Source of the DNA: Rhodohalobacter sulfatireducens
Lineage (GTDB): Bacteria; Bacteroidota; Rhodothermia; Balneolales; Balneolaceae
Length of the DNA stretch: 64,000 nt
Assembly: GCF_022012475.1 (NCBI RefSeq)
Contig: NZ_JAKLWS010000010.1
Span: forward strand, 1 to 64,000
Direction: 5' to 3'
Notes under the pieces: model-generated
Database searches by the model: none
Seen by the model: only the letters and a program-made list of their open reading frames with translations
What the model was told of the DNA's origin: nothing
Translations under genes and position numbers: made by a program
In this document: positions 36,032 through 44,177 of the stretch, in pieces
Layout of the letters: the number at the start of each line of letters is the position of its first letter
Position numbering within the stretch: position 1 is the first letter of the stretch

Positions 36032-37738
36032 ATGGCGAATTATAATATTCAAGCAAAGCGTGATGTAACTTATGATGCGATCGTTATCGGATCAGGAATA
36101 AGTGGCGGATGGGCAGCCAAAGAACTCTGCGAAAATGGACTTAAAACACTGGTACTGGAAAGGGGCAGGATTGTCAAACATGTTGATGATTACCCAACCA
36201 TGCATGATGACCCCTGGGATGATGAATTAAGGGGTTCACTTACCCCCGAAGACAGAGAAAATCATTATAAAGCCGTTCGGGCCGGGTTTATTGGACAGAG
36301 CAACAAACATTTTTATGCAAATGATAAGGAGAATCCTTATACCGAAGTAAAGCCGTTCTTATGGGTCAGAGCGCATCAAATGGGAGGACGTTCCCTCTTA
36401 TGGGGAAGGCAGTGTTATCGCTGGTCAGACCTCGATTTTGAAGCAAATGCAAAAGACGGACATGGTGTTGACTGGCCCATACGCTACAAAGACATTGAAC
36501 CGTGGTACACATATGTAGAAAAATTCGCAGGTATCAGTGGTGAATCGCTTGGACTGCCTCAACTGCCTGACAGCCATTTCTTACCCCCTATGGAGATGAA
36601 TTGCCTGGAAAAGCAGATCAAAAGCCGAATTGAAAGTGAATTTACCGGAAGAAATATGATTATTGGCCGGGTAGCGCACCTTACCGAACCGATGAACGGA
36701 CGGGGCAAATGCATGTTTAGAAATCGCTGCGACCGTGGCTGCCCCTACGGAGCATACTTCAGCAGTAATGCAGTAACGCTGCCAGCCGCTCACTCAACCG
36801 GTAATTTAACAATCAGGCCCTATTCGATTGTACAATCAATCATCTATGATGAAGAGTCCGGTAAAGCATCAGGGGTTAGAATTATTGATGCTGAAACGGA
36901 TGAAGTGATTGAATACCAGTCGCGAATCATTTTCTGCAATGCCTCAGCACTCAGCTCTACTCAAATTCTTTTAAATTCAACCAGCAACCGATTTCCCGAC
37001 GGACTCGGGAATGACAGCGGTGAGTTGGGCCATAACCTTATGGATCACACCTACAGAGTTGGGGCTATGGGTGAATCTGAGGATTTTGAAGATCAATACT
37101 ACCAGGGGCGCCGTCCTAACGGCATCTATATCCCGCGATATGTAAATCTGCAAGATCAGCCTCAATCGGATAAATTCGTTCGCGGTTTTGGGTACCAAGG
37201 CAGTGCCGGACGCGCAAATTGGTCGAGAGGCGCCAACGAAGAGGATGTTGGAGGAGATTTCAAAGACAGAATGATGAAACCGGGCCCGTGGGAATTCTTT
37301 ATCACAGGTTTTGCGGAATGTCTGCCTTATCATGATAATCAAGTGTACCTCGACAACGAAAACCTGGATAAGTGGGGTCAGCCCACACTTGCCATCGATG
37401 CCGAATGGCATGAAAATGAACTGGCCCTGAACAAGCAGATCAGGGAAGATGCCAAAGAGATGCTGGATAATGCCGGGTTAAAAAATGTTGTGGATTTTGA
37501 TAAAAACCACGAGATGGGATACGGAATCCACGAAATGGGAACCGCCCGCATGGGCAGAGACCCCGAAACCTCCGTTTTGAACGGCACCAACCAAATTCAT
37601 GCCTGCAAAAATGTATTTGTAACGGACGGGGCCTGTATGACCTCATCATCCTGTGTAAATCCTTCGCTCACGTACATGGCCCTGACGGCCCGGGCCGCAG
37701 ATCATGCCGTATCGGAACTCAAAAAAAATAACCTCTGA
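36032..37738 (+). CDS. GMC-family FAD oxidoreductase (gluconate dehydrogenase large-subunit-like)
   Basis: This 568-residue flavoprotein oxidises a sugar or alcohol. The FAD dinucleotide fold is at the start (AIVIGSGISGGWAAKELCEN, about 16-35). The C-terminal substrate and FAD region has the GMC signature HEMGTARMGRDPETSVLN and VTDGACMTSSSCVNPSLTYM. A central cysteine cluster (CMFRNRCDRGCPYG, about 229-242) is typical of the bacterial branch. The next gene encodes the small subunit that exports such proteins by Tat hitch-hiking; this protein has no signal of its own. No cytochrome c subunit gene follows, so the electron acceptor is unclear. Confidence 0.88.
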   Translation: MANYNIQAKRDVTYDAIVIGSGISGGWAAKELCENGLKTLVLERGRIVKHVDDYPTMHDDPWDDELRGSLTPEDRENHYKAVRAGFIGQSNKHFYANDKENPYTEVKPFLWVRAHQMGGRSLLWGRQCYRWSDLDFEANAKDGHGVDWPIRYKDIEPWYTYVEKFAGISGESLGLPQLPDSHFLPPMEMNCLEKQIKSRIESEFTGRNMIIGRVAHLTEPMNGRGKCMFRNRCDRGCPYGAYFSSNAVTLPAAHSTGNLTIRPYSIVQSIIYDEESGKASGVRIIDAETDEVIEYQSRIIFCNASALSSTQILLNSTSNRFPDGLGNDSGELGHNLMDHTYRVGAMGESEDFEDQYYQGRRPNGIYIPRYVNLQDQPQSDKFVRGFGYQGSAGRANWSRGANEEDVGGDFKDRMMKPGPWEFFITGFAECLPYHDNQVYLDNENLDKWGQPTLAIDAEWHENELALNKQIREDAKEMLDNAGLKNVVDFDKNHEMGYGIHEMGTARMGRDPETSVLNGTNQIHACKNVFVTDGACMTSSSCVNPSLTYMALTARAADHAVSELKKNNL

Positions 37739-37742
37739 ACCT

Positions 37743-38339
37743 ATGGACAGACGAGAAGCTTTAAAAAATACAGCACTATTGACCGGAGGTATCCTCGCGG
37801 GACCTTCGTTGTTAGGCCTACTACAATCCTGCACAAAAGCCAGTCGTTTGGACTGGCAGCCACTTTTTTTGAATGAAGACCAGGCATTGTTCATCTCCGC
37901 CTTCGTGGATACCATTCTTCCGGCCACGGATACTCCGGGTGCCTTGGATGTAAACGTGGATATATTTATCGACCTGTTTTTTGAAAAATCGTACGACGCA
38001 GAATCCCAGCAGCAGGTACGAGATGAGCTGGATCAATTGAATGCAGAGGCGGAGCAGAATTACGGGGCTCCTTTCATTGATTTAAATAATGATGACAGGA
38101 AGCAGTTCCTGCTCGATCAGGAAGAAGAGGGCGGCACATTCAGAAAAAGCGTATGGGGAACGGCCGTCGGTGACCAGGAAGAACCGCCGGGATTCTACAA
38201 GTCCTTAAAATCGCTGACATTATGGGCCTATTTCAGTTCTGAAAAAGTCGGCGAAGAAATTCTTGTTTATGATCCAATTCCCGGTGTTTACCGAGGTTGC
38301 ATTCCTCTGTCTGAAGATGAAAAATCCTGGAGTCTGTAA
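37743..38339 (+). CDS. Gluconate 2-dehydrogenase subunit 3 family protein
   Basis: This is the small partner of GMC-type membrane dehydrogenases. The start at 37743 gives 198 residues with a twin-arginine export signal (MDRREALKNTALLTGGILAG) and a lipobox-like LLQSC (Cys at about 34). The conserved early segment FLNEDQALFISAFVDTILPA then TDTPGALDVNVDIFIDLFF identifies the family. A frame start at 37704 would add 13 residues overlapping the GMC gene and mask the Tat motif. The gene is 4 bp behind the oxidoreductase and almost certainly exported as a complex with it. Confidence 0.85.
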   Translation: MDRREALKNTALLTGGILAGPSLLGLLQSCTKASRLDWQPLFLNEDQALFISAFVDTILPATDTPGALDVNVDIFIDLFFEKSYDAESQQQVRDELDQLNAEAEQNYGAPFIDLNNDDRKQFLLDQEEEGGTFRKSVWGTAVGDQEEPPGFYKSLKSLTLWAYFSSEKVGEEILVYDPIPGVYRGCIPLSEDEKSWSL

Positions 38340-38671
38340 GATCATTTTGTAAAGCTTGATCTCTGATTGGAGATATCCGTTTTTTGATCTCAGAAGTTTC
38401 CCAGATCAAAGATCTGAGATCGCATATCATTTTTGACCCAGTGGATTTTTGACTCCTCTCCATCCCCGGTATAGTACGTGAATATAGACCATATTTGTTT
38501 TCCACTTATGTGAACCATCTCCGCAGTATACATTACAAATTTATTGAATCATATTATGCAACGTATTCGAAAGGATTGTGAAATCTGCTCAATCATATGA
38601 TATACCGCTTCTGTTGCAATAATCACCTCTTCTGATTAGTTTCATAATGAAACTAAATTAAATTCAATCTT
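38340..38671. repeat. Gene-end repeat with a 9-bp inverted repeat
   Basis: TTGATCTCTGATTGGAGAT (38356-38374) matches the sequence behind the 35612 stop. It is followed by a perfect 9-bp inverted repeat, GATCTCAGA (38386-38394) and TCTGAGATC (38413-38421). The gap also holds the promoter of the VapBC-type pair. The hairpin has no T-run, so termination is not certain. Confidence 0.45.
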
Positions 38672-38914
38672 ATGCCTACAAGTATCACCATTCGAGATAT
38701 ACCTGATGATGTTTATGCCAAAATAAAAAAGCAGGCTGAGCTACATCATCGAAGTATTAACAGTGAAGTGATTGTTTATTTGAAAAAATTAGCTCAAAGC
38801 AATCGACGAGATCCAGACCAAATAATTACTCGTGCCAAAAAACTTAAACAGAAAGCGAAAGGCTCTCTTTCTATGGATGAAATTCAACAAGCAATTGACA
38901 AAGGCCGTCCATGA
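38672..38914 (+). CDS. Antitoxin of a VapBC/FitAB-type pair (ribbon-helix-helix)
   Basis: The 80-residue protein opens with a ribbon-helix-helix domain (MPTSITIRDIPDDVYAKIKK, then HHRSINSEVIVYLKKLA) that would bind the operon promoter. The C-terminal part, MDEIQQAIDKGRP, would clamp the toxin. This is the FitA-like class of VapB antitoxins. Its stop overlaps the toxin start by 4 bp (ATGA), the standard arrangement for translational coupling. The upstream gap contains an A/T-rich promoter-like region with the sequence TAGTTTCATAATGAAAC, an inverted repeat that could be its operator. Confidence 0.88.
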   Translation: MPTSITIRDIPDDVYAKIKKQAELHHRSINSEVIVYLKKLAQSNRRDPDQIITRAKKLKQKAKGSLSMDEIQQAIDKGRP

Positions 38915-39312
38915 TTGTTGTTGATACCAATGTAATTGCAACCATGTGGGTGCCAAATGACATGGATGAATGGGTTTACAAGGTTCTCAAGAAAGATGAT
39001 GATTGGGTTGCTCCTCTTCTCTGGCGATCCGAATTTAGAAATATACTATCGATATATTTACGGAAGGAAATTTTAGAATTCTCCGTTGTTTTGCGAGTAA
39101 CAGAAGAAGCTGAGCATTTGATGGAGGCCAACGAATTCGATGTTAACTCGACACAGGTTATGAGTCTTGTTGCAAATTCATCATGTTCAGCATATGATTG
39201 TGAATTTGTAGCATTGGCTGATGATTTAAATATTCAGCTGGTCACATTTGATAAAAAAATTGCTCGTGAATTTCCTGAGATCGCTATTAGCCCAAAAGAA
39301 TTTGCTACATAA
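38911..39312 (+). CDS. vapC: PIN-domain RNase toxin (VapC/FitB-like)
   Basis: This ribonuclease of 133 residues has the PIN-domain acidic residues in place: Asp in IVVDTNVIATMW (residue 5), Glu in WRSEFRNILS (about 43), Asp in SAYDCEFVALA (about 93) and the final Asp in VTFDKKI (about 113). VapC toxins cut tRNA or rRNA when freed from VapB. The intact acidic set and full length indicate an active gene, unlike several neighbouring toxin-antitoxin remnants. Confidence 0.88.
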   Translation: MIVVDTNVIATMWVPNDMDEWVYKVLKKDDDWVAPLLWRSEFRNILSIYLRKEILEFSVVLRVTEEAEHLMEANEFDVNSTQVMSLVANSSCSAYDCEFVALADDLNIQLVTFDKKIAREFPEIAISPKEFAT

Positions 39313-39405
39313 TTAATAAAAGCGGTATAACTAGTGCATTTAGGGACACGCCTCCCTCCTACGCTACGGTTCAATGATTCTCCACATTTTCAATGAAGGT
39401 ATGAT

Positions 39406-39422
39406 GCTTCGGAGGACAGGCG
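39406..39422 (-). repeat. Fragment of the dispersed repeat
   Basis: CGCCTGTCCTCCGAAGC, read on the minus strand, equals blocks found at 52180 and (nearly) 52211. It lies in the 228-bp gap behind vapC, which shows no other feature. Confidence 0.45.
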
Positions 39423-39540
39423 CCAATTCTTTGCCCCTCTTGGTTTTAAGTCGCGTCTTTCGTTAGTTGCTAATTCAACATTTATTTGCGTGCAGCTTAT
39501 GTGCCATGTCGTTAACTAAATAGATAAAAGGAGAACTTCT

Positions 39541-40179
39541 ATGGATCGTCAGATTAATCACAAAACCATGCGTGTGATTGTTGGAGCGATAGCCGTCTTG
39601 CTTGCTCCAACGGTTTATTTGCTTGCTGGATCGGAAGAAACCTTAACATCAATCAGCATTTCGTACTGGACAGATGCACATGACATCTTTGTCGGCTCAT
39701 TGGTGGTCGTAGGCTTTTTCCTTTCAGCCTACAACGGAACCGGGGGCAAAAAAGACTGGGAATTTTATTTGAGTAAAGCCTCCTGTGTTTTTGCCATTTG
39801 CGTTGCCCTTTTTCCGACCCAGGGATTCACCGGCTCTGATATACCGCCCGCCTGGACAACAACCGTAGCAAATGCTGTCAACCTTGAACCGATGAATATT
39901 CATTACGGGGCTGCCATTCTCCTGTTTGCATGCCTGATCGTGATGATGTGGTTTTTTTCAAACAGGGCGATGAAAAAAGGAAAAACCGGCCGTTCCTACA
40001 CCTATCGCACCATCAGCGTACTCATGGTTCTCGGAATCCTTTCCATCTTTATTTACGGCAGAGCAACGGATTTGGAGAATATGGTTTTATGGATCGAAGT
40101 TTGGGGACTCACACTGTTTGGTATCGGGTGGCTGATTGCGGGATCCTACAAAAATGATCCCAACCTTGATGAAGCGTAA
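39541..40179 (+). CDS. Six-TM membrane protein (DUF998-like), hypothetical
   Basis: The 212 residues carry about six membrane segments: MRVIVGAIAVLLAPTVYLLA, DIFVGSLVVVGFFLSAYNG, KASCVFAICVALFPTQGF, IHYGAAILLFACLIVMMWFF, YRTISVLMVLGILSIFIYG and LWIEVWGLTLFGIGWLIAG. The IHYGAA motif, with a membrane-embedded His, and the spacing recall DUF998 or related proteins. AAAAGGAGAACTT upstream is a good ribosome-binding site. The function is unknown and no operon partner is present. Confidence 0.7.
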   Translation: MDRQINHKTMRVIVGAIAVLLAPTVYLLAGSEETLTSISISYWTDAHDIFVGSLVVVGFFLSAYNGTGGKKDWEFYLSKASCVFAICVALFPTQGFTGSDIPPAWTTTVANAVNLEPMNIHYGAAILLFACLIVMMWFFSNRAMKKGKTGRSYTYRTISVLMVLGILSIFIYGRATDLENMVLWIEVWGLTLFGIGWLIAGSYKNDPNLDEA

Positions 40180-40307
40180 AGTGCTGGATGCTGAAAAATT
40201 TTTCACCCAGTCTATTATTCATACGCCTCTACCCTCCGACAAAATTATTTTCCTTTTTTCGAGTTTATTACCATACTACAGAAGTATTCAAAAGATTTGA
40301 AAAACCT

Positions 40308-40529
40308 ATGATTAACAAAAAGATCAGAAAACAGGCACTTGAACTATCCCATCAAGAACGGGCGGAACTTGCACATATGTTGATAGACAGTCTTCAATCG
40401 GAGAAAGAGTTCAATTCGGAGGAAGCCTGGTCAAAGGAACTAAAAAAACGTATTGACAGGTATGAGCAAAGTGAGAGTTCTGCAAAGCCCTGGAGCGAAG
40501 TGAAAAAAAAATGCAAAGTCATTTCTTGA
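40308..40529 (+). CDS. Orphan addiction-module antitoxin
   Basis: The 73-residue protein matches the putative addiction-module component family: RKQALELSHQERAELAHMLI, EEAWSKELKKRIDRYEQSES and a short tail. ATG 40308 is chosen because the 40 upstream residues from an earlier start look non-homologous. The expected toxin gene begins 3 bp later but stops after 13 codons, so this antitoxin has no partner here. Its closest visible relative is the decayed copy at 29112-29275. It might still neutralise a toxin encoded elsewhere. Confidence 0.78.
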   Translation: MINKKIRKQALELSHQERAELAHMLIDSLQSEKEFNSEEAWSKELKKRIDRYEQSESSAKPWSEVKKKCKVIS

Positions 40530-40532
40530 CTG

Positions 40533-40574
40533 ATGAGCAAAAGAGAGCTAAAAGTAACTCCAAAATTATATTAA
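40533..40574 (+). pseudogene. Vestige of a toxin gene start
   Basis: ATG 40533 opens a 13-codon frame (MSKRELKVTPKLY) ended by TAA. The junction with the antitoxin (TTCTTGACTGATGAGCAAAA) is almost identical to the one at the decayed locus (TTCTTGACCGATGAGCAAAA, minus strand near 29116-29097). The sequence therefore appears to be the first codons of a ParE-type toxin whose body has been deleted. Confidence 0.55.
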
Positions 40575-40698
40575 ATTCCCATCAAAAAGGCCGAGTCGGT
40601 TAAACACTGGACCGTTACACCCACTCTTCCACTCAATAAATAATTGTCAGAATTGTTCGTTTTTCAATAGATTGGAGAAAGAGACAAACCCCAAAACT

Positions 40699-40932
40699 AT
40701 GATTACAGATTATAAAGAAATTCAGCATTCGGCTCTCGAATTAGACGAAAAACAACGCGCTGAATTAGCCAAAAAGCTTATTGATAGCCTTGATCAGCAA
40801 ATTGATGATGATATTGAACAAGCATGGATTGATGAAGTAAAACAAAGAAAAGCTGAGATCAAATCGGGAAAGGTAGCTGCAATTTCAGGTCAAGAAGTGC
40901 ATAAAGCCGCCCGAGAGTTTCTTAAAAAATGA
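40699..40932 (+). CDS. Addiction-module antitoxin of a ParE-type pair
   Basis: The 77 residues start MITDYKEIQHSALELDEKQR and include AELAKKLIDSLD, the conserved core shared with the orphan antitoxin at 40308. The acidic middle (DDDIEQAWIDEV) is typical of the family. ATG 40699 is preferred to a TTG at 40672. The C-terminal residues (HKAAREFLKK) overlap the toxin start by 4 bp. Together with the next gene it forms a complete and apparently live type II system. Confidence 0.82.
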   Translation: MITDYKEIQHSALELDEKQRAELAKKLIDSLDQQIDDDIEQAWIDEVKQRKAEIKSGKVAAISGQEVHKAAREFLKK

Positions 40933-41222
40933 CTTTTCAATATCATCCTGAGGCAGCAAAAGAATTAACGAGTTCTATTCAATACTACGAAGAAAAATCT
41001 AATGGGCTTGGGGCTGAATTTCTTGATGAGATAGAAGAAGCCATCGCTCAGGCATTAGCACATCCTCAATCTGGATCTTTACTTAGCAAACAAGATCGAA
41101 GGATTTTACTTGACCGTTTTCCTTATGAAATTATTTATTTCGTTTCTGAAAATATAATCACTATTACTGCTGTCAAGCATATGAAACGAAAACCGGGTTA
41201 TTGGGAAAAGCGCCTTAAATAA
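40929..41222 (+). CDS. RelE/ParE family toxin
   Basis: The 97-residue toxin has the ParE layout: MTFQYHPEAAKELTSSIQYY, GLGAEFLDEIEEAIAQALAH, a strand pair ending RILLDRFPYEIIYFVSENI, and the closing VKHMKRKPGYWEKRLK. ParE proteins poison gyrase, while related RelE proteins cut mRNA; the RKPGYW end favours ParE. It begins in the antitoxin stop (ATGA). Unlike the two nearby paralogous loci, it is intact. Confidence 0.87.
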   Translation: MTFQYHPEAAKELTSSIQYYEEKSNGLGAEFLDEIEEAIAQALAHPQSGSLLSKQDRRILLDRFPYEIIYFVSENIITITAVKHMKRKPGYWEKRLK

Positions 41223-41351
41223 ATAGCAGGTTGCGCAGTTGCTGCATCATTATCAATACCCCCTCACCCCACCGAAACCCGCGTTCACAAAATTCCCAAC
41301 CATATCAATTTCCGGGATGAGCTTGGAACCTATAACAGATTTACTCTTCAC

Positions 41352-42404
41352 TTACTTCAACGGAATACTCAACAGTTGGTCACTTGCAGTTATGAAGAGC
41401 GTTTTGCCGTCCTGGCCAATCGTACAATTTGCGGTAGGTTTATTGGTTTTGATTTTGCCGAGAACAGTTCCATCGGGTGAAAAGATCCAGACACCACCGG
41501 GGCCTGTTGCATAGATATTGCCGTTGGCATCTACATCCATGCCATCCTGGCTTCCCGGATCAACACCCACAAAATCACTGGCATCGTGGAATACACGACC
41601 GTTTGCAATATTGCCGTCTTCTGTCACATCGTATGCCATCCAGATCGGGTTTTCACCACTTGAATTTGCTACGTATAGAGTCTTTTCATTGGGAGAGAAT
41701 TCAATCCCGTTTGGTCGGCTGAGTTCATCCGTTAAGAGTATCACCTCTCCCTCCGGTGTCACCCTGTAGACTCCCTGGAAATCAAGTTCTTTGGATGGAT
41801 CATCTGCTTGTTCTTCCAAACCATAGGGCGGATCGGTAAAGTAAATATCGCCGTTGCTGTGCTGTACAAGATCGTTCGGGCTGTTTAACCGCTGCCCGTT
41901 GTAACTTCCCGCAATTGTAGTAAAATTTACCCCAGGTTCATCCAGTGGTGCGTCCATGCGTGCAATTCGCCGGTCACCATGCTGAGCCAACAACAAATCC
42001 CCCTCAAGGCTGAGATAAAGTCCGTTCGATCCCAACTCACCACCTCGAGGCTCCTCTCCTGTATAACCGGCCGGTTCAAGGTAGGGTGTAACTCCTTCGC
42101 CCGGTGTCCACTTGTGAATGATGTTATTCGGGATGTCGGAAAATAGTAAGAATCCATGCTCTTCCACCCAAACCGGACCTTCACTCCAGGCATATCCGCT
42201 GCCCAGCTCGGTCAGAACCGCTTCCGAATCAATCAGGTCGTTTACCGCATCGTCTAATACCTCTACATCTCCCGATGCAGTTTGTATACCCTCCTCAGCT
42301 TCCCTCTCTTCCTCACCGCAAGCCATAAGCATAATCCCTGTAATGATCGAAAGAATGAGAATTTTTGAAAAAATGATATGACGTATGTATTTGATATAAT
42401 TCAT
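41352..42404 (-). CDS. SMP-30/gluconolactonase-like lipoprotein
   Basis: The 350-residue protein has a lipoprotein signal (ILILSIITGIMLMAC, Cys at about 29) and a six-bladed SMP-30/gluconolactonase/LRE propeller. Landmark residues are the metal-binding Glu in YAWSEGPVWVEEHGF, the Asn in RLNSPNDLVQHSNGDIYFTD, the Asn in ELSRPNGIEFSPNEK and the Asp in SQDGMDVDANGNIYATG. Such enzymes open sugar lactones, fitting a sugar-oxidation role that might extend the GMC dehydrogenase at 36032. It is a single gene on the minus strand. Confidence 0.85.
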   Translation of the reverse strand: MNYIKYIRHIIFSKILILSIITGIMLMACGEEEREAEEGIQTASGDVEVLDDAVNDLIDSEAVLTELGSGYAWSEGPVWVEEHGFLLFSDIPNNIIHKWTPGEGVTPYLEPAGYTGEEPRGGELGSNGLYLSLEGDLLLAQHGDRRIARMDAPLDEPGVNFTTIAGSYNGQRLNSPNDLVQHSNGDIYFTDPPYGLEEQADDPSKELDFQGVYRVTPEGEVILLTDELSRPNGIEFSPNEKTLYVANSSGENPIWMAYDVTEDGNIANGRVFHDASDFVGVDPGSQDGMDVDANGNIYATGPGGVWIFSPDGTVLGKIKTNKPTANCTIGQDGKTLFITASDQLLSIPLK

Positions 42405-42495
42405 CTTATTACTGTGTAATTTCGGTATGTTTTAAAAAAATAAAGTCCCATGATTTACAATATGAAATAAATTATTCATAAAAAATCATCCGGAT

Positions 42496-43104
42496 TTACT
42501 GCAGTCTCAAAAACAGATCCCTCTCCTTCTCACGTCGGTTTACAAGAGCTTCATTCACCTGGCCGTTCACTTTGTTCCACAACAGAATAGCTTCGGCAGC
42601 TTCCTCCCATGCCTGCTCGTTCACCTTCCTTAAAACAGTAGATTCGGCAAAACCGCCCGGCCCGATGTTATAAGTGAGACAGACCATGGCACTGAATTCG
42701 TTTTCAGAAATTTCCACTTCCACCATGCGGCTAACGCTCTCCTCAAAGATCCTGAGATCTTCCCTCAGGTATTGTTCAGCTTCGGCCTCGGTAATCTTCA
42801 TGCCTTCCGTTACTTCCTGGCTTCGTCCATACCCGATATACCAATTCCCTCGCTGATCTGAATAAGCCTCCAGGCGCAAACCTGTAAACTCCTTAATGAT
42901 ATCAATACAGGCATCATTTGTCCGGAATTCTTCTGCAGATTCTCGAGTTGGCTGCTCAGTTGCTTTAGGAATATTTCTTTCAACCGGCCTGTACGTTTCA
43001 ATTCTCACAGGTTCTGAAGTTTCCGATTGCGCTGTTTTCTCGGAACTGCTGCAACCCGTTATCCATAAACAGATAACTATGATTAGACTACCTATTTTTT
43101 TCAT
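42496..43104 (-). CDS. Lipoprotein with GH24 lysozyme fold, catalytic Glu and Thr missing (copy 1)
   Basis: The 202-residue product has a lipobox (CLWITGC, Cys18), a Ser/Glu/Thr-rich linker and a T4/lambda-type GH24 lysozyme domain (about 70-200). The family's E-8x-D-5x-T triad can be read against the pattern EGLRLxAYxDxxGxWTIGYG. Here the segment is FTGLRLEAYSDQRGNWYIGYG: Glu is Thr, Asp is kept and Thr is Tyr. The rest of the fold is well kept (NEFSAMVCLTYNIGPGGF, STVLRKVN, VNRREKERDLF). It is therefore probably not a standard muramidase; glycan binding or an altered mechanism are options. A paralogue is encoded next to it. Confidence 0.82.
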   Translation of the reverse strand: MKKIGSLIIVICLWITGCSSSEKTAQSETSEPVRIETYRPVERNIPKATEQPTRESAEEFRTNDACIDIIKEFTGLRLEAYSDQRGNWYIGYGRSQEVTEGMKITEAEAEQYLREDLRIFEESVSRMVEVEISENEFSAMVCLTYNIGPGGFAESTVLRKVNEQAWEEAAEAILLWNKVNGQVNEALVNRREKERDLFLRLQ

Positions 43105-43234
43105 ATTCTACTCCTCGTTTAATTATATCCCCTTTATATCAAGTGAAGCCAATGCCTTGTAGATGCAAATGTAGTTAATTGCAACCTAAACTCCTTAAAG
43201 TCAATAATAATAAACTGCAAAAATTTAAGATTGT

Positions 43235-43876
43235 TTAATCCACGCTTAGAAACAACTCTCTCTCCATTTCCCGGCGGCTTACGAGGTGTGAATTCACCTG
43301 TCCATTAACTTTATTCCACATTAAAATGGCATCAGCAGCTTCATCCCACTTCTCTTCGTTTACTTTTCTCAATACGGTGGACTGGCCAAAGTTTCCTGAG
43401 CCGATGTTATAAGATAAACAGACCATCGCGCTAAATTCATTATTGGTTACACCTACCCCTACCATCTGGCTTATGTTTTCCTCGAAAACCCTGAGATCTT
43501 CACGTAGTAACTGTTCAGCTTCGGCTTCTGTAATTGTCATTCCCTCAGTCACACCACCCTGGTGACCATATCCGATATACCAATGTCCACTGAGGCCTTG
43601 ATAGGCTTCAAGCCGTAATCCTTCGGATTCTTTGATAATATCAATACATGTATCATTGGTTCGATACAAATTTGCCGGCTGGCGAAGCAATACTGCTTCG
43701 GTAGAAACAACTTCCGGTTCAACTGGTTCAACCGTTTCAACGATCTCTTCAGCTACCGGTGTTTCAGGAGGCGCTGATGTTTCTGGTTCTACTGTTTTCT
43801 CAGCGGTGCTGCAAGCTGTAACCCAACAACATGTGATAATGATAAGACAGGCTTTACGATACATGGTATTCTCCAT
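43235..43876 (-). CDS. Lipoprotein with GH24 lysozyme fold, catalytic Asp and Thr missing (copy 2)
   Basis: The 213-residue product has a lipobox (CWVTAC), a long Glu/Val/Pro-rich linker and a GH24 domain closely related to that of the neighbouring gene. In SEGLRLEAYQGLSGHWYIGY the catalytic Glu is kept, but the Asp is Gly and the Thr is Tyr. This is the reverse of copy 1, which keeps Asp and loses Glu. The remainder (NNEFSAMVCLSYNIGSGNFG, STVLRKVNEEKWDEAADAIL, SRREMERELFL) is conserved. The two genes are arranged head to tail, 130 bp apart. A role in binding or remodelling peptidoglycan at the outer membrane is inferred. Confidence 0.82.
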   Translation of the reverse strand: MENTMYRKACLIIITCCWVTACSTAEKTVEPETSAPPETPVAEEIVETVEPVEPEVVSTEAVLLRQPANLYRTNDTCIDIIKESEGLRLEAYQGLSGHWYIGYGHQGGVTEGMTITEAEAEQLLREDLRVFEENISQMVGVGVTNNEFSAMVCLSYNIGSGNFGQSTVLRKVNEEKWDEAADAILMWNKVNGQVNSHLVSRREMERELFLSVD

Positions 43877-44177
43877 TTTTACCTTTGGAAAGTGATTGAA
43901 AAAACTACAACTCGTGGTTTTTAATGTAGTTAATTGATTTTAAAAAAACTCATCCGTTGTATTTTTTCATTTGATCCATCAAATAGGTTCAACTTAATCA
44001 CAACTTATTTACAGGAAAATTAAAAATTTTTAGTTATTGGATATTCGGATAGATATGAAATAATTAAGTCAAAAATTTTAAAACTATCTCAAAAACATAT
44101 TGATTGACTCGGTTCACTGAAGGTGATTTACAACGCAAATTAAACGAGCATATCACAAACAATTAAAAATTCTTGGT
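43877..44177. other. 301-bp A/T-rich gap
   Basis: This lies upstream of the GH24 copy 2 gene (minus strand) and downstream of the barrel gene (minus strand). It is very A/T rich, with T-runs near 43945 and 44030. No gene and no clear hairpin were found. Confidence 0.35.
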
